64,000 bases of DNA from Adhaeribacter swui (GCF_014217805.1 NZ_CP055156.1:1550001-1614000); one strand, 5' to 3'. Numbered from the stretch's first letter, positions 52,072-62,370 are shown. Notes: generated by a model from the letters alone, not told the origin. A program made the numbers and translations.

Positions 52072-53898
52072 ATGATGTTTTCGGCCCGGACTTTTAGTTG
52101 TTTTTTAATTTTTAGCTTATTGCTAAGTTGGAGCCTCGTACAGGCTCAGAGTGTTTCGGAAGAAGAAGCCCTCGCTAAAACCTACCTGCAAAAGCAAGAA
52201 TACGATAAGGCAAGCTCCATTTACAGTAAACTCGCTAATAATAATCAGCAATTTAATACGATTTATCCGGATTACTTGAAAACGTTATTAGCGCTTAAGA
52301 ACTATAAAGAAGCAGAAAAACTAGTAAAAAAAGCTATCAAGAAAAACCCGGAAGTGCCTGCATTTACGATTGACCTGGGAGTGGTACAATTAGCCGGCGG
52401 CGATAAAAAAGGCAGCGAAAAAGTTTTTGATAAAGCAATTACCCAAGTTAATTCTAATACGGTAATACCAGTAGCCCAAGCTTTTGAGCAAAACCGGTTA
52501 TATGATTACGCCGAAAAAACCTACCTGCAAGGGCGTAAAATAAACAAGAAAGAAACTGATTTTACCAGCCAATTAATGCAACTATACGCGTACCAGCGTC
52601 AGTCGGAGAAACTTATAACCGAAATTTTAAATATTGTAAAAGAAAATCCGGAGCAACTGTTGTTAGCCCAAAACATGCTCCAAAACAGTTTGCGCGAAGA
52701 AAAAGAGTTTGAAGCTTTAGAGAAAATACTCTTAACCCATGTACAGCAAAGCCCCGACAAAAATGTGTATAGCGAGTTGCTGATATGGGTTTACACGCAA
52801 CGTAAAGATTTTTTTAGCGCGTTAATCCAAGCAAAGTCCCTGGATAAACGCACCAAAGGGGGCGGCGAAAAAGTAATGGAACTCGGTGCCATCAGTTTAA
52901 AAAATAAGGATTACGAAAGCGCGATTGATGCTTATAATTACGTGATTAAAGAATACCGAAGTAGCCCTTATTACGGATATGCCCGGGAGCGTTTAATAAA
53001 AGCCCGCGAAGAACAAGTCCGGAATACTTTTCCTGTGGACTTAGATAAGATCCGCACCTTGATTGCCGATTACCAGAATTTACTTAACGAAGTTGGTAAA
53101 AGCGGACGAACCGTGGAAGTAATGAAAAATATGGCTACCCTCCATGCCTTTTACCTCGACGAAAAAGACAAAGCTATTGCGCTGTTGCAGGAAGTAATAA
53201 ATACCCCTCGGGCAAACCCGGACCTGGTAGCAGAAGCTAAAATAAGTTTGGGCGATATTTATTTATTGCAGGGCGAACCTTGGGAAGCCACCTTGCTTTA
53301 CTCGCAAGTAGAAAAGTCGCACAAAGAAACAGCAATTGGCCACGAAGCCAAACTCCGGAATGCCAAGCTTAATTACTACAAAGGCGATTTTCAATTAGCG
53401 CAAGAACATCTGGATATTTTAAAATTAGCGACCAGCCGCGAAATTGCGAACGATGCCATGGATTTAAGTTTATTAATAACCGATAATATTGGCTTGGACT
53501 CCTCTACGGCAGCTTTAAAAGAATACGCCGCTACCGAGTTGCTTATATTTCAGAATAAATTACCAGAAGCACAGGAACAACTGAATACCATCCTGCAAAA
53601 ATATCCGCAGCACAGCCTCACAGACGATATTTTTTATCTGAAAGCTAAAGTTTTTTTAAAAACCGGTAACTTCCAGGAGGCTATTCAGAACCTGACAAAG
53701 ATTACCGACAATCCACAGTATGATATTTTAAGCGATGATGCGTTGTACCTGCTGGCTACTATTTACGAAGAACAAGTAAAAGACCCGGAAAAAGCTAAGC
53801 TGCTCTACAACGATTTAATTGTAAAATACCCGGGTAGTATTTATACCGTGGATGCCCGTAAACGCTTCCGTAAGCTGCGCGGCGACGTGGTGAATTAG
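52072..53898 (+). CDS. Exported tetratricopeptide-repeat protein
   Basis: 608 residues from the ATG at 52072; the upstream TTG at 52024 lacks signal-like sequence. Signal peptide FSCFLIFSLLLSWSLVQAQ. More than a dozen TPR-like helix pairs follow, such as LAKTYLQKQEYDKASSIYSK, AQENLNTILQKYPQHS-like units and LLYNDLIVKYPGSIYTVDA near the end. No enzyme motif. It should be a periplasmic or outer-membrane scaffold. Monocistronic, between a terminator upstream and a nested hairpin downstream. Confidence 0.85.
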   Translation: MMFSARTFSCFLIFSLLLSWSLVQAQSVSEEEALAKTYLQKQEYDKASSIYSKLANNNQQFNTIYPDYLKTLLALKNYKEAEKLVKKAIKKNPEVPAFTIDLGVVQLAGGDKKGSEKVFDKAITQVNSNTVIPVAQAFEQNRLYDYAEKTYLQGRKINKKETDFTSQLMQLYAYQRQSEKLITEILNIVKENPEQLLLAQNMLQNSLREEKEFEALEKILLTHVQQSPDKNVYSELLIWVYTQRKDFFSALIQAKSLDKRTKGGGEKVMELGAISLKNKDYESAIDAYNYVIKEYRSSPYYGYARERLIKAREEQVRNTFPVDLDKIRTLIADYQNLLNEVGKSGRTVEVMKNMATLHAFYLDEKDKAIALLQEVINTPRANPDLVAEAKISLGDIYLLQGEPWEATLLYSQVEKSHKETAIGHEAKLRNAKLNYYKGDFQLAQEHLDILKLATSREIANDAMDLSLLITDNIGLDSSTAALKEYAATELLIFQNKLPEAQEQLNTILQKYPQHSLTDDIFYLKAKVFLKTGNFQEAIQNLTKITDNPQYDILSDDALYLLATIYEEQVKDPEKAKLLYNDLIVKYPGSIYTVDARKRFRKLRGDVVN

Positions 53899-53902
53899 TC
53901 GA

Positions 53903-54052
53903 TAGTCGACGGGCTATAGTCCACGGATTTTAGCGGTCTTTGTATAATAAAACGTTTCAGCCACTAACGCCAGCTTATACGCTGATGCTAGTGGCTGAAA
54001 CGTTTTATCAATAAATTCAATTTATAAGCTGTGGACTGTGATCCGTCGACTA
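53903..54052. repeat. Nested inverted repeats between convergent genes
   Basis: A perfect 19-bp inner pair, TAAAACGTTTCAGCCACTA (53948-53966) with its complement (53989-54007), encloses a 22-nt loop. An outer pair, TAGTCGACGGGCTATAGTCC... (53903-53924) with 54031-54052, matches over 22 bp with about four differences. The inner pair could end transcription for both convergent genes; the outer pair resembles GTCGACTA/GTCCAC-type intergenic repeats of Bacteroidota. Confidence 0.75.
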
Positions 54053-54068
54053 CCAACTAACTAAATTT

Positions 54069-55331
54069 TTAAAATTTTAAAATAAAACAGTGCAGTGGTT
54101 CCTGGTAGCGGTAACTAATATCTAAATTATTAAGAGAGCAGATTTTTTTTACGATAGCTAAACCTAACCCAAGCGAAGAGGCATTTTGCCCCGTACGCCG
54201 GAAACGATCAAAAATTTCGCATTCCGGAAAATCCAGGGGAGCCCCGGTGTTGCAAATTGTTAACTGCTGCGGTTGCAAACGCACCGATATTTCCCCTTTT
54301 TCGTGATTATGGCTAAGCGCGTTTTTCACCAGGTTACTCAAGAGCACTTCTAACAAATACGGGTCGATGGTGATGTATGCTTCTTCGGGGGCGCTAAAAT
54401 CAATCTTTACCTGCTTTAGTTCGGCGAGTTCTTTAAAATTAAAGAGTAGAGGTTCCAGAAAAGAACGCAACTCTAAGCGTTCGTGGTTAGTAAATTCCTG
54501 GTTTTCTATTTTACTAATTAAACCCAACGTGCGGCTTAACTTAGATAAATGCGATGTTGCCCGGTATATAGCGCCAGCTGTTTTAGCTTGTTCGCTGGTT
54601 AACTTCTCCGACTTCTGCAGCATTTCCACCTTGGCTTTAATAATAGCTAATGGCGTTTGAATTTCGTGCGAGATGTTTTCAGTAAACTCTTTCATGTTCC
54701 GGAAATCATGCTCAATCCGGCTGGTCATCTGCGCAAACAAACTATTTAATTCTTTAAATTCTTTGGTAGTTGTGGGTACTTCGGCCAAAGTAGTACCCCG
54801 ATTTAAAGAATAATGCTTGATTTGTTCCAAGGTATGGTTAAACGGTTGCCACAAATATCGCGACGATAAATAATTAAGCAGCAACATTAAAGCCAGCAAC
54901 GCCAGAAACACGTAAAAGAGCGACGTAATAATACCGCCTAACAGCAACCGCGATTCCTTTAAAGCCATATACATCGAAATCCGGTACAATTTTCCGTTAA
55001 CTACCTTATCCAAGCTACGTGCCCGGAAAGGTTGTCGCTCGCCTTCCATCTCGTTAAAAAGAATGGTATCGCGATCGTAGTTTTTAAGTAAGGGCGTTTT
55101 TAAATCTGGGAGCAGATCTACCCGCTGCGATTTGTAAGAATTTATATCGTTTAAATCAACATTAGGATTAGACAGGTAACCGGTTAAACGCTCTTCTTTC
55201 CGTAAAAAATAATCGCGAATCCTTTTTTCAATAAAATTATTGGTAATGGTATATAATACAATACCACTACTTGCTATTACCAGCGCCGTAATTAGTAAAT
55301 ACAGCAGCGTAGTTTTGGTAATAAGTCTCAT
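54069..55331 (-). CDS. Sensor histidine kinase (OmpR-partner type)
   Basis: 420 residues. Two membrane helices (about 8-30 and 130-153) flank a periplasmic sensor of about 95 residues. HisKA starts ENISHEIQTPLAIIKAKVEML with His222. The ATPase domain has the N box (LEVLLSNLVKNALSHNHEKG) and ends with the G2 box SLGLGLAIVKKI. Its start overlaps the response-regulator stop by four bases (ATGA), so the two are translationally coupled. Stimulus not evident. Confidence 0.92.
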   Translation of the reverse strand: MRLITKTTLLYLLITALVIASSGIVLYTITNNFIEKRIRDYFLRKEERLTGYLSNPNVDLNDINSYKSQRVDLLPDLKTPLLKNYDRDTILFNEMEGERQPFRARSLDKVVNGKLYRISMYMALKESRLLLGGIITSLFYVFLALLALMLLLNYLSSRYLWQPFNHTLEQIKHYSLNRGTTLAEVPTTTKEFKELNSLFAQMTSRIEHDFRNMKEFTENISHEIQTPLAIIKAKVEMLQKSEKLTSEQAKTAGAIYRATSHLSKLSRTLGLISKIENQEFTNHERLELRSFLEPLLFNFKELAELKQVKIDFSAPEEAYITIDPYLLEVLLSNLVKNALSHNHEKGEISVRLQPQQLTICNTGAPLDFPECEIFDRFRRTGQNASSLGLGLAIVKKICSLNNLDISYRYQEPLHCFILKF

Positions 55332-56005
55332 TCAGCTACAAATTTATACCCCATGCCGTACACCGACTTAATGTTGTTGGTACTGCCGTGGCTCGCTATT
55401 TTTTTGCGTAAGTTTTTAATGTGGGTGTAAATAAAATCAAAAGAATCGGCCATATCGATGTTATCGCCCCAAAGGTGCTCCGCAATGGCTTCTTTATTTA
55501 AAATTCGGTTCCGGTTGCTTAAAAAGTATAAAAGCAATTCGTATTCTTTGCGGGTTAAAATAATTTCCTGGCCTTTAACCAGCACCTGGGCCGTAACGGT
55601 ATTTAACCGCAAATCGCCTACAGTTATTTCGTGACTGCCATTAAACCGCTTACGCCTAAGTAACGATTGAATGCGGGCATTTAATTCCGCTAAATGAAAC
55701 GGCTTGGTCAGGTAATCATCGGCACCTAAATTTAAACCGTTTAGCTTATCGTCTAAAGCGTCTTTGGCCGAAATAATGAGCACCCCGGCATCGGGCCGTT
55801 TTTGTTTTAGCTGCTTTAATATCTCTAACCCGCTGCCATCGGGCAAAGTAATATCCAGCACAATTACATCGTACTCGTAAAGGTGTACTTTTTCTTCGGC
55901 TGTCTGGTAATTATATGCCGTTTCGCAGAGGTAACCTTCTTGCTTAAAATAGTGCACTAAGGTTTCCGCCAACTCGCGGTTATCTTCTACAATTAAAATT
56001 TTCAT
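55328..56005 (-). CDS. OmpR/PhoB-family response regulator
   Basis: 225 residues from the ATG at 56005; the frame reaches 56110 but the extension is unlike the family. Receiver domain with phospho-acceptor Asp51 (IVLDITLPDGSG) and Lys102-region LTKPF. Winged-helix DNA-binding domain with ILTRKEYELLLYFL, IAEHLWGD and VYGMGYKF. First gene of the two-component unit, with the kinase overlapping its end by ATGA. Confidence 0.94.
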   Translation of the reverse strand: MKILIVEDNRELAETLVHYFKQEGYLCETAYNYQTAEEKVHLYEYDVIVLDITLPDGSGLEILKQLKQKRPDAGVLIISAKDALDDKLNGLNLGADDYLTKPFHLAELNARIQSLLRRKRFNGSHEITVGDLRLNTVTAQVLVKGQEIILTRKEYELLLYFLSNRNRILNKEAIAEHLWGDNIDMADSFDFIYTHIKNLRKKIASHGSTNNIKSVYGMGYKFVAE

Positions 56006-56343
56006 AAACAAAGCCCCTCTTACCAGGTTAGTTCGCCCCAAAATACATCTGTATTCTGAAGAAAAATTGAAGCCAGCTCTGATAGAAATTTTAATCGCGG
56101 AAGAAAACAAATAAGAATATTATAAAAATTATAAAAAAAAGATACATTAACCCATCCGTTTGGAAGTAATCTTTGTATTTGTTATAAATATCTTTCAGCT
56201 TTTTCAAAATACAGGCAAATAAACGCACGTTAAAATTACAAAATATTAGAAGAGGGCCGAAGCAAATTTGGAACTTCTCTCCTGAAATCTTTATTAATAT
56301 CCGTACTTTTGCAGATATATTAAGTACAGCCGCCAGTAGCGAT
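56006..56343. other. 338-bp divergent intergenic stretch
   Basis: Between the divergent regulator and recJ genes. No gene seen. It should carry both promoters; one -7 match for recJ is listed separately. Confidence 0.55.
56304..56311 (+). promoter_or_regulatory. -7 promoter element of recJ
   Basis: TACTTTTG exactly matches TAnnTTTG and lies 33 bp before the recJ ATG. A TTTG occurs at 56267-56270 but is too far for normal spacing, so only the -7 element is supported. Confidence 0.45.
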
Positions 56344-58056
56344 ATGGAGAAAAGATGGGTTTATAAACCGGTTCCGGACGGAGATGCCGTAAAACAAATT
56401 TCTGAAAGTTTAAAAATAAGCCCAACGCTGGCCAGTATACTTTGCCAACGCAACCTTTGCTCTTTTGAATCGGCAAAAACTTATTTCCGTCCTTCGCTCA
56501 ACGACCTCCACGATCCTTTCCTGATCCGCGACATGGATAAAGCGGTAGAGCGTTTAAACGAAGCCATTCACCAAAACGAAAAAGTACTTATTTACGGCGA
56601 TTACGATGTAGATGGCACCACCTCGGTAGCTTTGGTATATAGTTATTTGCGGCAATACGTTAAAGATATTGATTTTTACATCCCTGACCGCGAAACTGAA
56701 GGCTACGGCGTTTCCAGCCAAGGCATTGAATGGGCTTATACCCACGGATTTTCTTTAATCATCAGCCTGGATTGCGGCATTAAATCAGTAGATAAAATTA
56801 GGGAAGCTACCGCTAAAGGCATTGATTTTATTATCTGCGATCACCATTTACCCGATGCCATTATTCCGGCAGCTGTGGCGGTATTGGATCCCAAACGCGC
56901 CGATTGCCCTTACCCTTACAAAGAATTATCGGGTTGTGGCGTAGGATTTAAATTACTGCAAGCCTTTACTGTTCAAAACAATATAGATACTGCAACTTTA
57001 TTTAGCTTACTCGACCTGGTAGTGGTAAGTATTGCGGCCGATATTGTACCTATTACCGGCGAGAACCGGGTACTGGCTTATTATGGTTTACAGATTTTAA
57101 ATTCGGGTGCTCCCCTCCGCCCCGGCTTAGAAGCCTTAAAGGAATTGGCCGGTTTAAAAGAAGAACTCGACATAAACAGTATTGTTTTTGGGTTTGCGCC
57201 TCGCATTAACGCGGCCGGCCGCATGGGCGATGCCAAGCGTTCGGTACGTATGTTACTGGCCGAAACCAAAGAAGAAGCTTTTGAAAAGGCCGATATTGTA
57301 AATGAGTCGAATAAACAACGACGCGGGTTTGATACTAGCATCACCAAAGAAGCGTTGCTCATGATTGAGCAAGACGCGCTACTGCGAAAATCACGCTCCA
57401 CAGTTTTGTATAAAGAAACCTGGCACAAAGGCGTGGTAGGCATTGTGGCTTCGCGGTGCATCGAAAAATATTACCGGCCTACCATTATTTTAACACAATC
57501 GAATGGCAAAGCCATGGGATCTGCCCGCTCGGTACCTGGTTTTGATGTGCATAGCGCTATTGTAGAATGTGCCGATTTGCTGGAACAATACGGCGGGCAC
57601 ATGTACGCCGCCGGCTTAACCATGAAAGTTGAAAATGTACCGGCTTTCCGGGAGCGTTTCGAAGAGATTGTATCGCGCACCATTACCGAAGAACTACTTA
57701 CACCCCAAATAGAAATAGATACCAAATTAAACCTGAGCCAGATTACGCCTAATTTCTACAATATTATTAAACAAATGAAACCGTTCGGGACGGGTAACCA
57801 TGCCCCGGTTTTCTGGTCGGAGTGCGTGTTTGATACCGGTTCGTGCCGGGTTGTAGGCGAAACCCATTTAAAATTGCGCTTAGCCCAGGATGGCAATACT
57901 CCCCTGGATGCAATTGCTTTTGGTATGGCCGATCATTACGATCTTATTCAGAAAGGCATTCCTTTTGATGTTTGTTATACTATTGAAGAAAATAACTACC
58001 GGGGTATTACCTCCTTGCAGCTTCGGATTAAAGATATTCGTTTTGCGAAGCAATAA
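56344..58056 (+). CDS. recJ: Single-stranded-DNA-specific exonuclease RecJ
   Basis: 570 residues, normal length. Phosphoesterase motifs: YGDYDVDGTTS (Asp86, Asp88, Asp90), SLDCGI, and the DHH signature ICDHHLPD (166-168). The DHHA1 region shows VGIVASRCIEKYYRP and GGHMYAAGLTM. It degrades single-stranded DNA 5' to 3' in recombination and mismatch repair and works with the RecF pathway, whose recF is in the same window. Its own promoter element lies upstream. Confidence 0.95.
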   Translation: MEKRWVYKPVPDGDAVKQISESLKISPTLASILCQRNLCSFESAKTYFRPSLNDLHDPFLIRDMDKAVERLNEAIHQNEKVLIYGDYDVDGTTSVALVYSYLRQYVKDIDFYIPDRETEGYGVSSQGIEWAYTHGFSLIISLDCGIKSVDKIREATAKGIDFIICDHHLPDAIIPAAVAVLDPKRADCPYPYKELSGCGVGFKLLQAFTVQNNIDTATLFSLLDLVVVSIAADIVPITGENRVLAYYGLQILNSGAPLRPGLEALKELAGLKEELDINSIVFGFAPRINAAGRMGDAKRSVRMLLAETKEEAFEKADIVNESNKQRRGFDTSITKEALLMIEQDALLRKSRSTVLYKETWHKGVVGIVASRCIEKYYRPTIILTQSNGKAMGSARSVPGFDVHSAIVECADLLEQYGGHMYAAGLTMKVENVPAFRERFEEIVSRTITEELLTPQIEIDTKLNLSQITPNFYNIIKQMKPFGTGNHAPVFWSECVFDTGSCRVVGETHLKLRLAQDGNTPLDAIAFGMADHYDLIQKGIPFDVCYTIEENNYRGITSLQLRIKDIRFAKQ

Positions 58057-58102
58057 TTACCCTGGAAAATGCAGCGGTAAATAATTATTAAAAAGCAAAT
58101 AT

Positions 58103-59062
58103 TTAAAAAATTGTCCCCTGGTTTTGTTTTGCAGCGTACTTGGGAGTTATCGGTACTTTTTGTCCGCGCGGGCGGTAGCGTAAAACAAACGCTTTGGGCC
58201 GGATTTTAAAAGCGGCATAGTGGGCGTAGGATTTGGTAAAACTCGCGCCATAGAACATGAGCATGGCCGAATAAAAAACAAAAAGCATTAAAATTAAAAC
58301 AAAAGCTGATGGGCCGTAAATCGGACCCAAATTACTGTGCAGCAACAACCGGCCTAGTACTAATTTACCAAACGTAAATAACATACTGGTAAAAAAGGCG
58401 CCTACCCAAACGGGCCGCCAAGGAATCCGGATATCGGGCAAATATTTAAAAGTAATGGCAAACCAGGCCGTTACAATAGCGTACGATACCAGCGCATTTC
58501 CTACCCGGATTACTTCTAAGCCACGGCCGGGTAAAGCCTCAAACAAAGTTCCGCCTAAGTAACTAAACGCCGACTCCGCCATTAAGGTAACTACAAACAA
58601 TACTCCGGTAAAAATTATTAATCCTAAAGCAATTAAGCGGGTTTTAAAAATATGCCTTAAAGTACTGCTTTTGCGGGGGCGTATATTCCAGAGTTGGTTA
58701 AGAGAGCTTTTTACGACAATAAACAGCGTAGTAGCCACAAAAATTAAAAACAGCATGCCTAAAGTGGCATAATACCCGTTCGGCGGGATGTGCTGAATAT
58801 TATCGAGAACTTTGCTTAACTGGCCGGAGCCGCCGCGGTAACCCAACAAACTTTGCACCTGATCAATTAAACGGTTACTGATAATTTCGGAGCTGTATAA
58901 TAAGCCCAGAAAATTGATGAGTAACACCAAAATAGGCGGTAAAGCAAAAGTGGTAAAAAAAGCCGTTGATGCCCCTAAGCGGAGTGGATCGTTTTTCCGG
59001 AACTCGCGAAAGGCATCTTTTAACAGAAACTGAACAACCTTTAGTTTTTGGCGAAGCTGCAT
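58103..59062 (-). CDS. YihY/BrkB-family inner-membrane protein
   Basis: 319 residues with six hydrophobic segments. The family start is FLKDAFREFRKNDPLRLGASTAFFTTFALPPIL, and GSSLNQLWNIRPRK-like and YGPSAFVLILMLFVFYSAMLMFYGASF segments follow. YihY proteins (once misnamed ribonuclease BN) are of unknown function and possibly transporters. Basic C-terminal tail. It converges with recJ, 46 bp apart, and is otherwise isolated. Confidence 0.9.
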   Translation of the reverse strand: MQLRQKLKVVQFLLKDAFREFRKNDPLRLGASTAFFTTFALPPILVLLINFLGLLYSSEIISNRLIDQVQSLLGYRGGSGQLSKVLDNIQHIPPNGYYATLGMLFLIFVATTLFIVVKSSLNQLWNIRPRKSSTLRHIFKTRLIALGLIIFTGVLFVVTLMAESAFSYLGGTLFEALPGRGLEVIRVGNALVSYAIVTAWFAITFKYLPDIRIPWRPVWVGAFFTSMLFTFGKLVLGRLLLHSNLGPIYGPSAFVLILMLFVFYSAMLMFYGASFTKSYAHYAAFKIRPKAFVLRYRPRGQKVPITPKYAAKQNQGTIF

Positions 59063-59295
59063 CCTAAGCCGGGTACGTAAATTGGGGCGTATAAAGATGA
59101 AAGTACCTAATGAAAATTTCTTCTATTTTAAATTTTATTCTTTTAGTTCAATTATTAAAACTTGTTTTATGCAAAATGGCTGATTTACAAAAGATAAGCG
59201 AGCTAAAAATTTAAAAATTCTACTTTAAGTTCTTCGGTTCTTTAAATTTTTAGCTCGCTCCATCTTACTAGTTATAGCCGCAAACAGAGCTCAAA

Positions 59296-61077
59296 TTATT
59301 GCTTTGCTGCCCAGGCGTTCATCTTGGTTTCGAGCACTTGCAAAGGCATACTGCCATCCTGCAAAACCGCATCGTGAAAGTTGCTCAGGTTAAATTTACT
59401 ACCTAGTTCTTGGGTGTATTTCTGGCGGAGTTCTTTAATTTTTAATTCTCCGGTTTTATACGACAGCGCCTGGCCCGGAATGGCCATGTAGCGTTCAATT
59501 TCAGCAATAATACCTTCTTCCGATAAAGCTTCGTTGTCTTTAGAAAACTGAATCGCTTGTTCTCGGGTCCAGCCTTTGCTGTGCATGCCGGCATCTACCA
59601 CCAGGCGCACGGCCCGGTGCATTTCGGCGCCTAATCTACCAAAATACTGGTACGGGTCGGTGTATAAGCCAAGCTCTTTGCCTAAGCTTTCGGTGTATAA
59701 AGCCCAACCTTCTACGTAAGCGCCGTAGCCGCCAAAACGCCGGAACTGCGGCAAATCCTCGTTTTCTTGTTGCAGCGATATTTGGTAATGATGCCCCGGA
59801 ATAGCTTCGTGCAAAAATAAAGATTCCATGCGGGTGCTGTTGTACTGCGTTGGCTCCAGAATAGGCACGTAGAAAATACCCGGACGGGAGCCATCCGGCG
59901 CCGGGGAATTGTATTCGGCACTAGCCGAGGCTTCCCGGAAAGCTTCGGTTTGGCGTACTTCAAACTTAGAATTTGGTACTTGGCCGAATAGTTTCTTTAG
60001 CTGCGGTTGCATGCGTTCGTGAATTTGATTGTAACCAGCCAGCACCTCGGCATCGGTTTTATAAGGCATAAACCTCTTGTCGGATTTTACATACTCAAAA
60101 AATGCTTTTAAATCGCCTTTAAAACCCACCTGATTTTTTACCTGCTCCATCTCCGCCCGGATTCGTTTTACTTCTTGCTGCCCAATTTCAAAAATTTGTT
60201 CCGGCGTTTGGGTGGTAGTGGTATAATACCGCACCAGGTAGTTGTAATATTTATCGCCATTAGGTACGGCTTGAATACCGCTGCTGCTTCTGGATTTAGG
60301 CAGATACTCGGTTTGCAAAAAATCGTGCAACTTTTTGTAGGTAGGGGTTACTTTGGTTTCAATAGCTTCGGCGTAAGCAGCCGTTATTTTCTTTTTATCC
60401 GCATCGCTGAAATCTTTTGGTAAGTTGTTGATTGGGCCGTAGAACAAACTTTTTTTAGGGTCGGTAACTACCATGGCGGCAAATTGCGGCAGCACTTTTT
60501 GCGTTAAGGCTTTGGGCAAAACCCAGCCAGTTTGCATTCCACGGCGCATGTTGGCAATGGCCGTATCGGCCCACACTTCAAATCCAGCAATGCGTTTTAT
60601 AAAATTTTCGTAGTCTTTTACGGTTTTAAACGGATGAATACCCGCGCCGGAACCTAATTGCCCCAAAGTAATGGGTAAACTGTAAAATTGATTAATCGGC
60701 ATGAGGTGCTCCGGAAACGTAAGCTGCTCCAGATTTAACTGCATATCGCGCTTAAAAATCTGGTAACTTAATTTTTCCTGATCGTTTAAGGTCGCACTAT
60801 CCAGACTTTGCACCTCATTTAAATATTGATTATAAAAGTTTTTAAGTTTAGTCCGGTGCGCTACCGAAATATCGTTGGGTAATTGGTCGTCGTACCGGTG
60901 ATCGGCGATAGCCGTAGCTTCCAGGGGGAAGAGTTTTAGCCGGTCTTCGTAGTAATTTTTTAAAATTTGATCAAGGTTGTTATTACCTGTAGTAGTCCCA
61001 GCACCGCTTTCCTGCTGTTTTTGGTTACAAGCCCAAGTAAAAACAAGTAACAAGCATAAATATGTTAATTTCTTCAT
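59296..61077 (-). CDS. DUF885 lipoprotein, putative metallopeptidase
   Basis: 593 residues, usual for the family. Lipoprotein signal LCLLLVFTWAC. The family catalytic region HEAIPGHHYQ includes His423, Glu424 and His429/His430, a likely metal site. Other DUF885 marks are EGWALYTESLGKELGLY and FGRLGAEMHRAVRLVVDAGM. Reported or proposed activity of the family is peptidase-like; substrate is unknown. Probably periplasmic. Isolated between a YihY gene and a VOC gene. Confidence 0.88.
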   Translation of the reverse strand: MKKLTYLCLLLVFTWACNQKQQESGAGTTTGNNNLDQILKNYYEDRLKLFPLEATAIADHRYDDQLPNDISVAHRTKLKNFYNQYLNEVQSLDSATLNDQEKLSYQIFKRDMQLNLEQLTFPEHLMPINQFYSLPITLGQLGSGAGIHPFKTVKDYENFIKRIAGFEVWADTAIANMRRGMQTGWVLPKALTQKVLPQFAAMVVTDPKKSLFYGPINNLPKDFSDADKKKITAAYAEAIETKVTPTYKKLHDFLQTEYLPKSRSSSGIQAVPNGDKYYNYLVRYYTTTTQTPEQIFEIGQQEVKRIRAEMEQVKNQVGFKGDLKAFFEYVKSDKRFMPYKTDAEVLAGYNQIHERMQPQLKKLFGQVPNSKFEVRQTEAFREASASAEYNSPAPDGSRPGIFYVPILEPTQYNSTRMESLFLHEAIPGHHYQISLQQENEDLPQFRRFGGYGAYVEGWALYTESLGKELGLYTDPYQYFGRLGAEMHRAVRLVVDAGMHSKGWTREQAIQFSKDNEALSEEGIIAEIERYMAIPGQALSYKTGELKIKELRQKYTQELGSKFNLSNFHDAVLQDGSMPLQVLETKMNAWAAKQ

Positions 61078-61229
61078 AATATAGATTAAGATGTAAGCTT
61101 ATAAGTATTGAAAGCGACGAGTACGCAGCCGACTTTTTAAATTTTTACAATTCCAGCAAATCAATAAACATAACTATTACTTAAATAAACCCACTTAAAG
61201 CACTAAACCACGGCTAATTCTGCAAGCTT

Positions 61230-61616
61230 TTATTCTTCATACAACTCCAGGGGCAATCCATCCGGGTCGGCGAAAAAGGTAAAACGTTTGTTTGTTAAAC
61301 TATCTATCCGGATTGGTTCGCAAACTACTTGGTGCTGGGTTAAGTGCTGGATGCAAGCCTCTAAATCGGGCACCGCAAAGGCCAAATGGCGCAAACCTTG
61401 TGCCTCGGGGTTGTTCACGCGTTTTGGCGGATTAGGAAAAGAAAATAACTCGATCTGGTAAGTATCGCCTACGGCTAAATCCAATTTATACGAGTTGCGC
61501 TCGGCCCGGTAAGTTTCCTGAATAATGGGTAAACCCAAAATATGCACGTAAAAATTTTTGGAGCGCTCATAATCCGAGCAAATTAGGGCTATATGATGAA
61601 TACGTTGAAAAAACAC
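61230..61616 (-). CDS. VOC-family (glyoxalase-like) metal-binding protein
   Basis: 128 residues. Two beta-alpha-beta-beta-beta halves: IHHIALICSDYERSKNFY with ELDLAVGD-like strands, then LRHLAFAVPDLEACIQHL and FADPDGLPLELYE. Metal-ligand positions are plausible in the N-terminal His, IELFSF, LRHLAF and LELYE. This is the YaeR/lactoylglutathione-lyase-like branch. Reaction not determined. Single gene on the minus strand. Confidence 0.85.
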   Translation of the reverse strand: MFFQRIHHIALICSDYERSKNFYVHILGLPIIQETYRAERNSYKLDLAVGDTYQIELFSFPNPPKRVNNPEAQGLRHLAFAVPDLEACIQHLTQHQVVCEPIRIDSLTNKRFTFFADPDGLPLELYEE

Positions 61617-61822
61617 CGGAATTTTATAGTTTAATGTTAAATTTTTTGGCTACGAAATAGGTATAACCCATCAAAAAAAATGGGTATAAAATAGCTTAGG
61701 TGTAAAAATTAAAAAATTTTAAAAAAATAATCCGCTTATCAGCATATTTATATATTAACCTTAGGAAGTTGGTATAATTATCGCATATTTTAAATTACTT
61801 CTTGGCTGTTCTATTCTAAATT

Positions 61823-62101
61823 ATGTTGTTTTCTAGTTTTATTACCACGGTTTGCGGACAGACTTTTCAGATTGATAAATTTGAACAGTTAGCGGTTGGC
61901 ATTTTTCAATCTGAAAATATTTTAAAAAATCAGGTGGAAGCTCCGGATACTTTTGCCGTTTACTATACTACGTCTAACAAGTATTTGCTCGAAAAAACCA
62001 CTTTTAAACCGGAAGATATTTCTTTAGAAACCAGCTACCAGGTCCTCACCGAAACCCAAGCCGCCAGGTACCTGGCAAACTGCCTGCACGACATTAGTTA
62101 A
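61823..62101 (+). CDS. Small hypothetical protein (92 aa)
   Basis: Begins MLFSSFITTVCGQTFQIDKF, a weak signal-like start, and ends AARYLANCLHDIS. Mostly polar, one likely soluble domain; no family recognised. Open frame with neighbour-like codon use; the AT-rich DNA before it makes the start uncertain. Confidence 0.55.
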   Translation: MLFSSFITTVCGQTFQIDKFEQLAVGIFQSENILKNQVEAPDTFAVYYTTSNKYLLEKTTFKPEDISLETSYQVLTETQAARYLANCLHDIS

Positions 62102-62362
62102 AATTTCATTTTTTAAAAAACCACAGCGCTGTAATAGCTGTATTTTTAACCTCTAATAAACCAAAATAAATTAGCTTCATAGGCCGGCAATAAATATACG
62201 CTAATCTAAAATATATTTTATTTTCGGCGGTTTACTATTATTATACAACTGGTCTTTACCGGGCAAAATTTTTTATGCCCTGTTAAGCCTGGCTATACGT
62301 ATAGGCTAAATTTATATTGGAAGTAAAGTAATAGCCTCTTACCTACTTCTGCTTTAATTCTG

Positions 62363-62370
62363 TAATTTTG
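62363..62370 (+). promoter_or_regulatory. Possible -7 element of lptB
   Basis: TAATTTTG matches TAnnTTTG, ending 5 bp before the ATG, which would give a leaderless mRNA as for the Panacea gene. No -33 TTTG at correct spacing, so support is weak. Confidence 0.35.
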
